The position numbers were made by a program, and so were the translations under genes. Source: Paenibacillus terrae (GTDB lineage Bacteria > Bacillota > Bacilli > Paenibacillales > Paenibacillaceae). Taken from it: a stretch of 55,204 nucleotides of DNA. The stretch is taken from positions 1-55,204 of the forward strand of contig NZ_JTHP01000044.1 of NCBI RefSeq assembly GCF_000943545.1. The letters are read 5' to 3'. The notes beneath the pieces were generated by a model. That model was not told where the DNA came from. It made no database searches and was given only the letters and a program-made list of their open reading frames with translations. The first letter of the stretch is position 1. Each line of letters begins with the position of its first letter. Of the stretch, positions 25,192 to 34,635 are shown one piece after another.

Positions 25192-26403
25192 ATGAAACAT
25201 CACCCCGCGCTGTTCGATGCTCGAACATTACATAATGACACTCGCCTACTCTTTAAGCTTAAGTTGTTACTTGGTACTGTCTGTGCTTATGGCGGCGAAG
25301 TCCCCCTCACAAAGGTTGAGCTTGCGAAACGTTTGGGAACCTCCAGCTATCGAATCTCTGTTCTTCTACAAAAACTAACTCATGAAGAAATTGTCTATTA
25401 TGATGAGAATGGAAGACTATTCTTTAAACAATTTGTCTTTGTACGAGATAAAGAAGAAACGGAGAAAAACGGTCTCTATGCGAAAAACTTCATCTTTTTT
25501 TTATCCGATTCGTTTTTAAGTGAAGATCGAAATGTCCAGCGTTTTGTTCTCCATTACGTTGGAAAGGAACTGGTTTATATCCCCGGTAACTTCCGTTGGG
25601 GGTATATTAGCGATCTCTATGGTCCGTTAGGTCTGCTCAACATCCGTACTCGAAAAGAAGCATTGCACATTTTGGAGAAAGCCTCGAAGTATCTGAAAAT
25701 GAAAATTTATAATGAAAACTTTCAAGTGTTAAACGTTTATCCTGAGTGGTTGGAGATGGGTGAAGTCTATTCCGAGGGAGCAGAACTCTGGGTTATAAAA
25801 CAGCTCAGAAAGCACCGTTTTTGCTTAGAATTTTTATCCCGCAAAGCAGTTTGGCAAATAGCAAAAGTTATGGAAGATTATTATGCTAAGTTCGGATACG
25901 AATATGCAACTGAAATTTTTGACACTGCTCTCTACAATATTCAAAAAAATAAAATGCGTTCCCAGGGATTCTTTAAAATGATCTATAGAGAAGATGATGA
26001 ATATGTAGTTAATGATGAAAAGAATGAGCTAGACCAAATCAGCGCCTATTTCCGTGCGGTGATGGAAGCAGCTGAGCTTAATTATGCTGTCCAACTTTCG
26101 ATGGATCTTGAAGGGATAAGCAAAAAGAAACAACTGGCGGAATCCAATCTCTTTAGCAATGAGCAAGTATCTGAGGTCAATCAAAAACTGATTCAAGCTG
26201 CTAATCTCCAATATCAAATTATATGGGATAAACTTTGCCGAATAAATCTTTGCTGGCTTAATAGGTTTCGTCAAAGTCCTGAATGGTTTATACAAAATTA
26301 TTATAGGATAAAGTCTCTTCCAGCTCCTATCTTAGAAATTAAGCAAGAGATTGAAAAGTTACTTTCTAAGAGGAAAGCCGAAGAGAGGAAATGGGCACTC
26401 TAG
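25192..26403 (+). CDS. Helix-turn-helix protein beside the origin (403 aa)
   Basis: Plus strand, start after AAAGGAGGAGTGGCAACCC. An N-terminal winged helix is clear (LTKVELAKRLGTSSYRISVLLQKL, residues about 41-64). The rest is largely helical (LRKHRFCLEFLSRKAVWQIA.., QLSMDLEGISKKKQLAE). I do not recognise a named family. Its place immediately downstream of the iterons, in the same direction as the initiator gene, suggests a second replication, copy-control or partition protein. A perfect inverted repeat at 26474-26512 ends the unit. Confidence 0.65.
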   Translation: MKHHPALFDARTLHNDTRLLFKLKLLLGTVCAYGGEVPLTKVELAKRLGTSSYRISVLLQKLTHEEIVYYDENGRLFFKQFVFVRDKEETEKNGLYAKNFIFFLSDSFLSEDRNVQRFVLHYVGKELVYIPGNFRWGYISDLYGPLGLLNIRTRKEALHILEKASKYLKMKIYNENFQVLNVYPEWLEMGEVYSEGAELWVIKQLRKHRFCLEFLSRKAVWQIAKVMEDYYAKFGYEYATEIFDTALYNIQKNKMRSQGFFKMIYREDDEYVVNDEKNELDQISAYFRAVMEAAELNYAVQLSMDLEGISKKKQLAESNLFSNEQVSEVNQKLIQAANLQYQIIWDKLCRINLCWLNRFRQSPEWFIQNYYRIKSLPAPILEIKQEIEKLLSKRKAEERKWAL

Positions 26404-26473
26404 AAATTTTTAAGGAACTCTAAGGTTTATTTGTTGTGCCCAAAAATTTTCTTTTCCAAATTACATACAGATT

Positions 26474-26512
26474 ATAGCAGTAGGTATTTTTGTTTATGAT
26501 ACCTACTGCTAT
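26474..26512 (+). terminator. Terminator after the replication-region gene
   Basis: Perfect 14-bp arms ATAGCAGTAGGTAT / ATACCTACTGCTAT around an 11-base T-rich loop, followed by TTTGTC. The weak U-run makes it a less certain terminator. Confidence 0.65.
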
Positions 26513-26644
26513 TTGTCATGTGTTTTTATGATTTACCTCTCTCGTTCCCCATCTTTAAAAAAGTTATCTTAGTTCCATAACCTTCTTAATCCCTATAGTC
26601 ATCGTTCCATTCTTACATAAAATAGGTTATTCATTAAAAATATC

Positions 26645-26653
26645 TGTGGATAA
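26645..26653 (-). promoter_or_regulatory. DnaA-box match
   Basis: TGTGGATAA, the exact complement of the consensus TTATCCACA. It lies in a gene-free AT-rich stretch (26404-27268) whose only other contents are the terminator at 26474 and the element at 27063. A single box could be chance. Confidence 0.4.
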
Positions 26654-27062
26654 CGTTTTTCAGTTTGTGATTAGGTTTTTCAACACTGTTCATAAATAAA
26701 ATATCAATTGGGATTACGTAATAGTTTTAGTGTGCAAGGTTTTTAAGACTCTGGAATTCGATTTATAGGCTGTGCGTAGAAGTTAAAAGACTCTGGATTT
26801 GGAACCTTACTTACTTTTTCTACATTTTAACAGTCGAAATAAACCAGTATTATCAAGCATTTTCATTAGGGAAATGAGTCTATAAAAAGGTATTAACAAA
26901 AGGTTTTATCTTTTATTGTTTTAAGTAATTGTTTTAAAAAATATTATTAACGGATGGTGTTGAGGAATAGTTTTAAAGGGCCTTAAATGAACACCTCCAA
27001 TTTAAAATATATGAACTACTTTCACCTAATAGAACCCTTGACTCTCATTCTGATTTAATAGA

Positions 27063-27160
27063 TTGTGAAAATACAAAAAACGCTCTTCCCAATAAACAAT
27101 CGCACATAAGACCTAACTTTGGCCAAAGGTGGATCATTCACTATGAAGAGCGATTAAACC
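27063..27160 (-). promoter_or_regulatory. Attenuator-like element copy 9, no first hairpin, gene lost
   Basis: -10 TATAAT at 27167-27172. Terminator stem ATCGCTCTTC / GAAGAGCGTTTTTT, inner sequences close to copy 7. CACAATC box at 27063. A GGAGGT ribosome site follows at about 26995, but the next codons (ATT TAA) contain no start, so the gene it served has decayed. Confidence 0.65.
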
Positions 27161-27268
27161 CAATATATTATATCTGTAATAATTAAGCTATACGGTTTCA
27201 GAGAATTCTCCTTTAGTATATAGTGAATGCATGGATATAAATAAGTTAGTAAAACTATTGAATCCCTT

Positions 27269-27556
27269 CTACTGTTTCCTCCGAGGTGGTATGTATACTT
27301 TCCACTCCCCATCTTTCTTGATCATTGTAAGAGACTGAAGAATGACTTGCTGATCCTTATATTTAAGATTTACTTTTACTGCAGCCTTTTCTTTATCCTG
27401 AAGTTTAACCTCTTCGACATTAAAGCCTGTTAGCACCTGATACTTGAAATTTCTAGAATAAAACTGCTGCACTAGAGTTGGACTTGGAAAACGTTCATCA
27501 AATACATATTTTATTTGAAAGCGCTCGGAAGGAGTTAACAGTTCCACTAAATCTTC
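27269..27556 (-). pseudogene. C-terminal fragment of an unknown protein
   Basis: About 92 residues with no convincing ribosome site before the first ATG; the frame continues upstream into the IS3-like remnant (AEDLVELLTP..), so the real N-terminus was probably lost. The sequence (LVQQFYSRNFKYQVLTGFNVEEV, then KYKDQQVILQSLTMIKKDGEWKV) reads like a beta-rich NTF2-like or lipoprotein-type domain. Confidence 0.5.
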
Positions 27557-27868
27557 TGCTTTTCGAGCGCCTCTAGCTTTTTTAGAAAATCATTCTCCAT
27601 CTCTAGAAGTCCCGATTCCCCATGAAGGGCATAAGTTTGTCGCCAACGGCTTAGTGCGACCGATGATATCTAAGTCAAATCCTGCGCCTGCGCTCAGAAA
27701 AATATCCATCGGAGCTCGGCCTTTCTTGTAGTCTTGAACGGCAGCCAGCTTAAAAGTAGCTGAATAGGTAATACTTTTCTCGTTAACGTTCTGTACATGG
27801 GGCTTTAATTCTAATTGTTTGATCTCACGCTCAGTAATTATTTTGGTCGATCCTCTCGATTTACTCAT
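27547..27868 (-). pseudogene. IS3-type OrfA remnant, internally deleted
   Basis: From the ATG at 27868: ITEREIKQLELKPHVQNVNE, SITYSATFKLAAVQDY and GRAPMDIFLSAGAGFDLDII, typical of the HTH OrfA of a family of Bacillales IS3-like elements. A frameshift follows near 27655; the second frame reads ALSRWRQTYALHGESGLLE and then MENDFLKKLEALEKQKI to a TAG. The block normally between these parts is missing. Not functional. Confidence 0.75.
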
Positions 27869-28124
27869 ACATGTTCCTCCGATGTTTTCGATAGTTTGAT
27901 TAAAGCACAAATGACCCGCGAGAGGGTCACCTTTTTCAAAGTTTCCATCTATACGGGTCACAGTTCATTTGGCCAGATAGTCTTTTTTGTAGTTTAAGAT
28001 CTACAGTACGAAATGTACCACTCTCGTACACAGAGCAAATCTTAATTGATTTCAAGCTGGAAGCGATGATTTACATTTCATATGAGTTCTTTCTTCTATC
28101 GGAAACATTCTAAATTCTTCTGTT

Positions 28125-28517
28125 TTAGCCCCATTCAGCTTCCTGCCATTCTGTTAAATCTTCAATTATGGCATTTTTCAAAACCTCAATAGCTGTATTT
28201 ATAAAGGTGTAATCGAATTCGTTTTCAGGCAGTTCTATATTATATTTGATAGCTTGCAACGCTTTTAATGTAGAGGTGTTATTGGGGAATTTCTCATTCG
28301 AGTCATACACAAGTCCAAAATATTGAACTTCCTCATTGTATTTGTATCTTAATGCGTATGATTTTTTATTGGCTAAACGTAATTCTTCAACTAAACCTTT
28401 CATTTTGTTGTAGTCCTGGAATTGCTCCATGTATGGCTTTATACGATGGTGGTAGTTATAGAAAAGTGAATTTAAAACCTTGCTAAAAGTAATATTGCTA
28501 ATCATCTTAACTGACAT
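28125..28517 (-). CDS. Unknown protein (130 aa)
   Basis: Not recognised. Helical N-terminal half, a YALRYKYNEEVQYFGLVYD hairpin in the middle, and an acidic C-terminus (DLTEWQEAEWG). The start follows GGAGGTTTTCAATT. It lies 180 bases after the LPD25-like gene, whose gap contains a small AGCAGGG/CCCTGCT hairpin at 28587-28606 with its T-run on the plus strand. Confidence 0.65.
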   Translation of the reverse strand: MSVKMISNITFSKVLNSLFYNYHHRIKPYMEQFQDYNKMKGLVEELRLANKKSYALRYKYNEEVQYFGLVYDSNEKFPNNTSTLKALQAIKYNIELPENEFDYTFINTAIEVLKNAIIEDLTEWQEAEWG

Positions 28518-28700
28518 AATTGAAAACCTCCAAAGATTTATTTGATATTCTTAATACTTAGAATTAGAAAAAACGCAAGTCACATACAGCAGGGGAAACC
28601 CTGCTTTTCTCTTTATTATTAATGCTCATCAGCTTTTCTTTATGTCTATTCTTCTATAGTAAATTAGTTTAACCTGATAAATTATTCACAGTATGTCCAA

Positions 28701-29771
28701 TTATTTGTCCCAAAAGAATTTTCGTAGATACCATTGACCACTTGGTTTATTGTAATCGAACTGGAACTCCTCTTTGTAATTAGTAACAACATAGATGTTG
28801 GTTACATCAGGAGTAACATCCTTATAGGCTCGAACCATTCCTCCATTCATTAGAATAGCGATTTGAGGCAGGTGTAAATAACCTTCTCGGTCCTGAATCA
28901 TGGTGACTCGATAAGCTCCGTTGATACGGTAAGTGTAGTCTCGGATTTCTTCTCCTAATGTTAATCCGAATTTTTCCATCCATCGATTCAGCGCCTCATG
29001 ACTCTTAAAAGAATTGTGTCTCGACCCATTAGAATACACATAGAACATGGTGTTGTTGAAATCATTCTTTACCTTTTGAAGCGTGAAGTTTGTTTCAAGC
29101 GTCCCTAAGTAACGTTTAGTTTCTCTGGTATTTGGCTTAGCCAATACAGATTGAATAAGTTCAGGATCAAGGCCTTCCTGGTTTGCGCTTGGATAAATGA
29201 CATTATCCAACAAGAGAAGATATTCGACAGCATTTTCTCCTACGAGAGATTGGTATTGATCTTCCTTGATATGATTAGGAAGTCTCTTACAAATACCACC
29301 GTAAAATTCGCAATGGTCAGTAACATGTCCATACAAACTTGCTGAAAATCGATCCTCGCGTTTTAAACCATATGTCCCGCTGTATACGTCACCATTGGTG
29401 AACAGAATTACGAAATCTGTTTTGTCGTATCCTAAATTTGGGGCTGTCAAAGCCATTCGTTTTAGAATCTTGTCAGCATCCTCCCAGCTTGTTGCATTGT
29501 GGGGTATGCGGCACTCGGAGCTTGGTCCTTCGCCACGAGTTACTACAATTCGTTTTACTTTAACGTGAGTTGTATACCCGTATTTCAGTGTTTTTTTAAG
29601 CTGTCTGTATTCCATCCCATTTAAGGCTTGGTATTCAGTGTTCCAACCATTTGAGTTCTTAGAATGTACATTTAGTATTTCTGCATCGTTAAAATAGTTT
29701 GGATTGCTTCTCACTGCCTCTAAAGCAGCAGCTTGCGCTTTCGTAATTGTCGCTGGGGAAATCTTTTTCAT
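28701..29771 (-). CDS. LPD25-like domain protein (356 aa)
   Basis: Start at the ATG at 29771 (MKKISPATITKAQAAALEAV) after AAAGGAGAGATTTTAACA; the longer frame to 29897 runs into the leader. The centre (DFVILFTNGDVYSGTYGLKR then DHCEFYGGICKRL) resembles LPD25, one of the domains found in large polyvalent proteins of phages and conjugative plasmids, where it occurs with methylases and nucleases. Here it stands alone with no enzymatic domain. A C-terminal beta region (YRINGAYRVTMIQDREGYLHL) follows. Single-gene unit behind leader copy 10. Confidence 0.6.
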   Translation of the reverse strand: MKKISPATITKAQAAALEAVRSNPNYFNDAEILNVHSKNSNGWNTEYQALNGMEYRQLKKTLKYGYTTHVKVKRIVVTRGEGPSSECRIPHNATSWEDADKILKRMALTAPNLGYDKTDFVILFTNGDVYSGTYGLKREDRFSASLYGHVTDHCEFYGGICKRLPNHIKEDQYQSLVGENAVEYLLLLDNVIYPSANQEGLDPELIQSVLAKPNTRETKRYLGTLETNFTLQKVKNDFNNTMFYVYSNGSRHNSFKSHEALNRWMEKFGLTLGEEIRDYTYRINGAYRVTMIQDREGYLHLPQIAILMNGGMVRAYKDVTPDVTNIYVVTNYKEEFQFDYNKPSGQWYLRKFFWDK

Positions 29772-29803
29772 TGTTAAAATCTCTCCTTTTATTGTGATGT
29801 ATT

Positions 29804-29951
29804 GGGTTGTGATAAGGCGCAAAAAAATACACCTTAACGACAAAAGACCTATAAGCCCGTAAAAAGGCATGCTACCGTAAATGGCAGATTGGTCCACTCT
29901 CGTTAAAGTGTATTCCTAACACTCGTTATCCCTATAGCGCGTGCTTGGGAC
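29804..29951 (-). promoter_or_regulatory. Attenuator leader copy 10
   Basis: Promoter TTTTCA (29998-30003), 17 bases, TGATAATAT (-10 at 29975-29980). Hairpin GTCCC-AAGCACGCGCTATA-GGGAT at 29951-29928. Terminator stem ATACACTTTAACGA..CGTTAAGGTGTATTTTTTTGCGCC, very like copy 1. CACAACCC box at 29804. Gene starts at 29771. Confidence 0.8.
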
Positions 29952-30141
29952 AAATTGAATAATATCTTTAGGTCATATTATCATTTTAGAAGTGAGTTGA
30001 AAAGTGCTGGTCTCTCCTGGTAGAAAGAAGCAAGGTGTTACTTAAAAAAATATTTGGTCTCGCTTCTTCAGATTAATTACGTGGATGATAAATTAAGTTT
30101 TCTTAATTGCAGTCTAATTAAAAATGAATTTTAAGTGTACA

Positions 30142-30173
30142 TAAAAAAGACTCCTGGATTTTCTCCAAGAGCC
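30142..30173 (-). terminator. Terminator after the 30217-31056 gene
   Basis: Minus strand GGCTCTTGGA..TCCAGGAGTC then TTTTTT. Strong. Confidence 0.85.
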
Positions 30174-30216
30174 CTTTTATTTCATTTATTTCTGACATTG
30201 AGTAAACCTGGGTCTT

Positions 30217-31056
30217 CTAGGCAAGCTCTACAAATATCTTTGCATCCGGGCTCAAGAGATACTCTACCAGATTACTGGAGATCACTTCGACAATGGGATT
30301 CTCAAGATTAAATGCAAACCATTCAATCAATTCGTCGGTCGAAGGGAATGAAGGCTCACAAAGTGTCCATCCCGCATCATCGATATTCAGAAAGCCATAG
30401 GTTTGATCTACTAGTCCGCCTTCAATCGGTTTAACTTCCTTCACAACGATTAAATACCGGCAATCAACCCCACCTACAATCAGAGCACCAGCATCAGCGG
30501 CTTTTTTCCAGGCATCAAGTTTTTCTTTAGTAAGCAACAACTCCGTAGGAAGATCGACCAGCTTGTAATCTTCACTTGATGCATCCATCGCCATCAGTTT
30601 CTGATTAAAGATTTCGATTTTGCTTGTTATTGGATCTTGGATTTGTAACGGATGGTAACTAAAAACCAATCCTTTTAGTTTGAAATAGTCCCACGCAGCC
30701 TTCCGACTTTCAGCTTTTACTTTGTCCACTACTATGTCGAAAAGCTTCCCATCAGACGATTCCAGCAATCGATAGAATCCCAGTTCGTCTTTCGCCACGA
30801 GCTGCTTTTTATTATCGACATCTTGAATCTGTTGTTCACAGTACACGGTTATTCCCTCAAAAGTACCTACAATTTGTACTGCAACGATTTCTTCTGGGGG
30901 ATTCTTGGCAAACTCAGCTTCGAGTTGAACATAAAAATCCTCTCCTTCTTTTGTAAATACCAAGCCCAGATTTCCATGATCTGCAGTCAAAAGAAATTGA
31001 TCCTCACTTCTGCCTGTAAGTTGGGTTAGAGCTCGCAACGCTGTTTGTTCATTCAT
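30217..31056 (-). CDS. Unknown protein sharing a module with 6300-6977 (279 aa)
   Basis: Residues about 190-270 (ALIVGGVDCRYLIVVKEV, a DDAGWTLCEPSFPSTDELIEW segment) match the N-terminal module of the protein at 6300-6977. The N-terminal part (ALRALTQLTGRSEDQFLL, GNLGLVFTKEGEDFYVQLE) is a separate unit. No known enzyme motif. The start at 31056 follows AGAAGGAGAACATAAGT. Single-gene unit behind leader copy 11, ending in a strong terminator. Confidence 0.7.
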   Translation of the reverse strand: MNEQTALRALTQLTGRSEDQFLLTADHGNLGLVFTKEGEDFYVQLEAEFAKNPPEEIVAVQIVGTFEGITVYCEQQIQDVDNKKQLVAKDELGFYRLLESSDGKLFDIVVDKVKAESRKAAWDYFKLKGLVFSYHPLQIQDPITSKIEIFNQKLMAMDASSEDYKLVDLPTELLLTKEKLDAWKKAADAGALIVGGVDCRYLIVVKEVKPIEGGLVDQTYGFLNIDDAGWTLCEPSFPSTDELIEWFAFNLENPIVEVISSNLVEYLLSPDAKIFVELA

Positions 31057-31095
31057 ACTTATGTTCTCCTTCTCATGTTAGAATTTGAATTTGAA

Positions 31096-31214
31096 GACGC
31101 AAAAAAGCGCTCCTCTCAATGAATGTTCGCATAGAAATGCATTCCTACCTTTAGGTAGAACATTCACTCAAAGGAGCGCTTATGATTAAATGACCGCCGG
31201 CGCGTGCCAGAGTC
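31096..31214 (-). promoter_or_regulatory. Attenuator leader copy 11
   Basis: Extended -10 TGATATATT (TATATT at 31238-31243); the -35 is weak. Hairpin GACTCTGGCACGCGCCGGCGGTC at 31214-31192 keeps the loop GGCACGCGCC. Terminator stem AAGCGCTCCTTTGAGTGAATG..CATTGAGAGGAGCGCTTTTTTGCG. Gene starts at 31056. Confidence 0.8.
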
Positions 31215-31338
31215 TAATTTTATAATGGAAAGTTTACAATATATCATAATGATGTTCGATAGTCTATGGAAATAATTAATTCAAAAGAACCACTAATCTA
31301 ACACAGCAAAAACTTGGTCATCTTCCTTTCGGCTTTAT

Positions 31339-31443
31339 TTACACCTCTAAGATTGTGATCCTTGATGGTTCATCTTTACTACATCTATAATAAGCCATAA
31401 CATAGGCAACATCCACATGTAAAGCTTCAGAAAGAGCATCAAG
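31339..31443 (-). pseudogene. Possible fragment of an XRE-type regulator
   Basis: Open minus-strand stretch reading LDALSEALHVDVAYVMAYYR and ending at a TAA. The LDALSEALHV part is typical of the end of an XRE helix-turn-helix domain. No start or upstream helix-turn-helix is present. The rest of 31245-31660 shows a hairpin (GAGAGACTAT..ATAGTCCCTCTC, about 31460-31495) and nothing else. Confidence 0.35.
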
Positions 31444-31659
31444 CTATTAGGAAAGAGAGACTATAGGGTAATAATTACCGATAGTCCCTCTCTGCATGGA
31501 TATACTTCACCCACTCTTGTATGGCCTTGGCCTTGCGGTGGAAAAAGTCGTTTTGTGGTTCAATTGGTTAGTGAGAAATAGAAATCGATCAAAAAAGAGC
31601 TGTGCAACAGTTCTTTGTAAACAAAACCCAATGTAAACGGTCCCCTTAGTCATACCTCT

Positions 31660-32243
31660 GTCAAGTAGACAGATGAAAAAAGTTATGTAGCCAGCACGTA
31701 CCGATATTCAATCGGTGCGCGCTGTTTGCGTTTTGCCTGAAACTTTTGGTAGTTATAAAAGTAGATGTATTCCTCTTCGGCTTGATGAATCTCTGCTTCT
31801 GACTTACACTGGTGAAGGTACAACTTCTCAGTCTTAAGATGAGAAAAAAAGGATTCGATGCATACGTTATCTAGGTAGTTTGCTTTGCGAGAGAGGCTGC
31901 TTTTGACGCCGAATGCTTCGAGACGTGTATTGGAAGCCTTGATCTGAATAGAGCACGGCTTCTGACACGTCTCTTTTTCGTGTCCACTGCTCAATTGTAT
32001 CCAGCACCAACTTCACATCGTTACGCTCAGATCATTGCCACGCAACGATCTCATTGTTAAACAAATCCTGATGGCTGACAGGTAATAAAATCGGGTTCTA
32101 TCCGAGATATACGTAATATCGGTGACTAACTTTTGCTTCGGAGAATTCGCATGGAACTGACGCTTCAATCGGTTAGGATACCCCTCTAAGTTCACTCATT
32201 TCCTGATGGTAACACATCAGGTTTTTAAGAGTGTCTACTTAAA
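31660..32243 (-). mobile_element. IS3-family (IS150-like) remnant
   Basis: Inverted ends AAGTAGACA at about 31663-31671 and 32233-32241 bound about 580 bp. Inside are pieces of orfB only, so the element is internally deleted. Confidence 0.75.
31683..32195 (-). pseudogene. IS3-family OrfB (integrase core) fragments
   Basis: The upstream piece (32195-32013) has RLKRQFHANSPKQKLVTDIT and YISDRTRFYYLSAI, the start of the DDE core with its first Asp. The frame then breaks; the downstream piece (31994-31683) has TRLEAFGVKSSLSRKANYLD, CIESFFSHLKTEKLYLHQC and a C-terminal APIEYRYVLAT. The middle acidic segment is lost or out of frame. Not functional. Confidence 0.85.
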
Positions 32244-32559
32244 GGGATAATACAACCTTTCAAGTTTTATACTAATGATAAGTATCGAATTGCTAATGCG
32301 GATAAATTAACAAGAACCACAAAGGTTGATAAAAAAAAGAACCAGGAACGTTTTGGAGCGCTGATTTTATTTTTAGCTATATAAAAAATACAAGCAGCAA
32401 TAACCAATCCTACTATATTACTCAACATCCCATACTCCCCCCATCGTGCAATTTTTTAAATTCATTATAACCCAACAAATCCGTCACTTACACTACTCAA
32501 ATTTATGGCTGTTAAAAAAGATACGCTCTTTGACAGAGAGTATACGTATTGTTCATAGG

Positions 32560-32979
32560 TTATGTTGGAGAGTCTTCAATAACCGAAATGCGAAGGCCGA
32601 TTGCCGTTCTATGAGTACCTGTTGGGAAGCCTAGTTCCTCAAGATCGACTAGAAATTCACTCAACAATTCAAATAGGCTGTCGAAGAGATGAATGTTGGT
32701 GAAATACTGATACTTCGTATGCGAATCTTCTTGCAAAAAGCCTACAACCATATAATCTCTAATGGCGAAAGAGAAAGGAAATAAGGTTTCAGAAGGATCG
32801 AACATCGAAAGCATATTAGACAGTTGATTAGGGTTTATTCCATACCCTAATTCATTGACGGAGAGCACAATATCCAGTGTGGCCTCTGAAAAAAACTCCC
32901 TTGCATCGTCTTCATGTCCTGTAATGACAGCGCCCATAAGTTTTTGATATTCGAATATATTAACAATTGTATTTTTCAA
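32560..32979 (-). CDS. Unknown protein (139 aa), TTG start
   Basis: Not recognised. Begins at the TTG at 32979 after GAAGGAGGGTTATGTA. Acidic and largely helical, with a FDSLFELLSEFLVDLEELGF helix near the C-terminus. No cysteine or membrane feature. About 150 bases separate it from the terminator of the gene at 33128-33964. The stretch 32244-32559 below it holds only IS debris and AT-rich sequence. Confidence 0.65.
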   Translation of the reverse strand: MKNTIVNIFEYQKLMGAVITGHEDDAREFFSEATLDIVLSVNELGYGINPNQLSNMLSMFDPSETLFPFSFAIRDYMVVGFLQEDSHTKYQYFTNIHLFDSLFELLSEFLVDLEELGFPTGTHRTAIGLRISVIEDSPT

Positions 32980-33054
32980 TACATAACCCTCCTTCAGGTT
33001 TAGCTACATTATTTAATCTAAAGTTAGTTAAGTCATAACGTATCCTTCTTAAGT

Positions 33055-33093
33055 GAGAAAAGGAATGCTCATATGACTTGGCATTCCTTTTCT
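33055..33093 (-). terminator. Terminator after the 33128-33964 gene
   Basis: Minus strand AAAAGGAATGC..GCATTCCTTTTC, 11-bp stem with a T-rich end. Strong. Confidence 0.8.
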
Positions 33094-33127
33094 TTTAAAA
33101 TGAGATGCTTTAGATGTCAGATGGTAT

Positions 33128-33964
33128 TCAATTTTTTACTCCAATCTTCGGAACTGCTATCATGTTGCTTAGCACCTTCGCACTGACCTTATAGTCTTTA
33201 AGGGCTTGAATCGTAAACTCCGGCTCTTCACCAGATGTTTCAACTTCACAGATGAGATAAAGCTCATCTTGGTCAAGACCATTAATGGCAGTCTCAAGTA
33301 CGATGACTTCACCAGCCTTGAACAATCCGGGACTTTGCGCGGGGGCAGGGATTAATGTGTAACCACCAAATTTTGTCTGCAGTTTATCATAACGTTTCTG
33401 CATATAATGTTTGGCCCCATACTTCGGCTTGAGGCCTTCCTTTACGAGAGCAAATATCTCAGGTTCGCCTTCGTTTTTCCAATCCCCATACGCGAAGTCA
33501 ATAAGCCCGTCTGCACCAAAAAGTTTTACATAAATGTCCGCGTCCATGTCATGCTGAAATGGTGAGCCTGCAACCGTATTACGTACAAACTCCATAACGC
33601 CAGCAAGTGAAGTGAACATGTGATCCTGATCGGATTCGGGGTACTCATTGATCGTAAAAGCGATCTTATGGTCCTCACCCCACGGATAATGATAGGGATT
33701 TACGTAATAGTTTTCGAGATTCTTAGTCGGGTCCGTGTAACGGTAGTTCCAGCATTGGCTCCGCTGGTTCACGTATGAGGTGATGCCGTACTCCAGCAGC
33801 TTTCGGGTGTTATCCGCCCGAGTGAAGTTTAGGCAGGAAATTAGACGGCGATCATCAGCGAATAGGTCGCCATCGTAATCACATGTGATTTTTACTGCTA
33901 TGAGCAGGTCCTTCGTGTGTAGTCTGCGGATACCTTCACTACTGATCATTTTAAATTCTGGCAT
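33128..33964 (-). CDS. Unknown protein (278 aa)
   Basis: Not recognised. N-terminal region (MISSEGIRRLHTKDLLIAVK) is followed by an aromatic-rich part (QRSQCWNYRYTDPTKNLENY, NPYHYPWGEDHKIAF) and a C-terminal beta-rich region (LFKAGEVIVLETAINGL, DELYLICEVETSGEE). Soluble, acidic. The start follows AAGGAGAAAGAAT. Base composition is a little richer in GC than the neighbours. Single-gene unit between leader copy 12 and a strong terminator. Confidence 0.7.
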   Translation of the reverse strand: MPEFKMISSEGIRRLHTKDLLIAVKITCDYDGDLFADDRRLISCLNFTRADNTRKLLEYGITSYVNQRSQCWNYRYTDPTKNLENYYVNPYHYPWGEDHKIAFTINEYPESDQDHMFTSLAGVMEFVRNTVAGSPFQHDMDADIYVKLFGADGLIDFAYGDWKNEGEPEIFALVKEGLKPKYGAKHYMQKRYDKLQTKFGGYTLIPAPAQSPGLFKAGEVIVLETAINGLDQDELYLICEVETSGEEPEFTIQALKDYKVSAKVLSNMIAVPKIGVKN

Positions 33965-33996
33965 ATTCTTTCTCCTTGTCTAGCTTAGATTTGATT

Positions 33997-34136
33997 GGGT
34001 TGTGAATTGGCACAAAAAAAAACGTCCCTCCCAATAAACGATCGCACGTAAGGTGGAATTCGACCCTAAGGCTAATCGTTCACTCGGAGGAGCGCTTTTA
34101 TCTGCATGATTGACTCTTATGGCGCATGCCGGAGTC
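33997..34136 (-). promoter_or_regulatory. Attenuator leader copy 12
   Basis: Promoter TTGCTC (34184-34189), 17 bases, TGATAGGAT (-10 at 34161-34166). Hairpin GACTC-CGGCATGCGCCATAA-GAGTC at 34136-34112. Terminator stem AGCGCTCCTCCGAGTGAACG..CGTTTATTGGGAGGGACGTTTTTTTTT. CACAACCC box at 33997. Gene starts at 33964. Confidence 0.85.
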
Positions 34137-34189
34137 AAAATCGTCAATATCAATAGTTTCATCCTATCACACCCATTTCAGGAGAGCAA

Positions 34190-34635
34190 GTTCATATAAC
34201 ATAGAGGTGAACGATAGGGGTGGCCGACATCCCTATCGCTCAATTGCTATATATAAAATCCAATCAAAGCGCAGATACTCTGGCCGGGGTAATTGAAACT
34301 CGTACTTTTGACATAGATGCGATCTTCCTCCCTTTCTTGTCGTGCATCAGAGGAATGGGAAGACTATCTTTCTAATATGTTAAATTAACAGAGGGATCTC
34401 TGGGATAGATAGGTGATCGCGCATTTTCTTAACATTCTCTATTGCTGTACGTGCTTTAGTCTCTGTTCTTTATGCAATGGCTTATGATCCAAAAGATTAA
34501 AAAAGATTCTGCGGCAATTTTAAAATTTGAATAGTCGTGATCTTCTTATTATAAAAGAAATATGAGAATGAAATATCAAGAAGAGTATTTCAAATCAAAT
34601 TCTGAAAAAAATATTAGACTGTAAGGTGATTTTTT
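34190..34635. other. Gene-free stretch
   Basis: Contains one hairpin (AGCGATAGGGATG..CCCTATCG, about 34211-34241) without a T-run and the AT-rich region upstream of the plus-strand gene at 34636. No coding sequence or known site was recognised. Confidence 0.5.

Noticed and set aside
24986..25195. A plus-strand 69-codon frame before the helix-turn-helix gene
   Set aside because: It covers an attenuator-like element and its promoter on the other strand and lacks a ribosome site.
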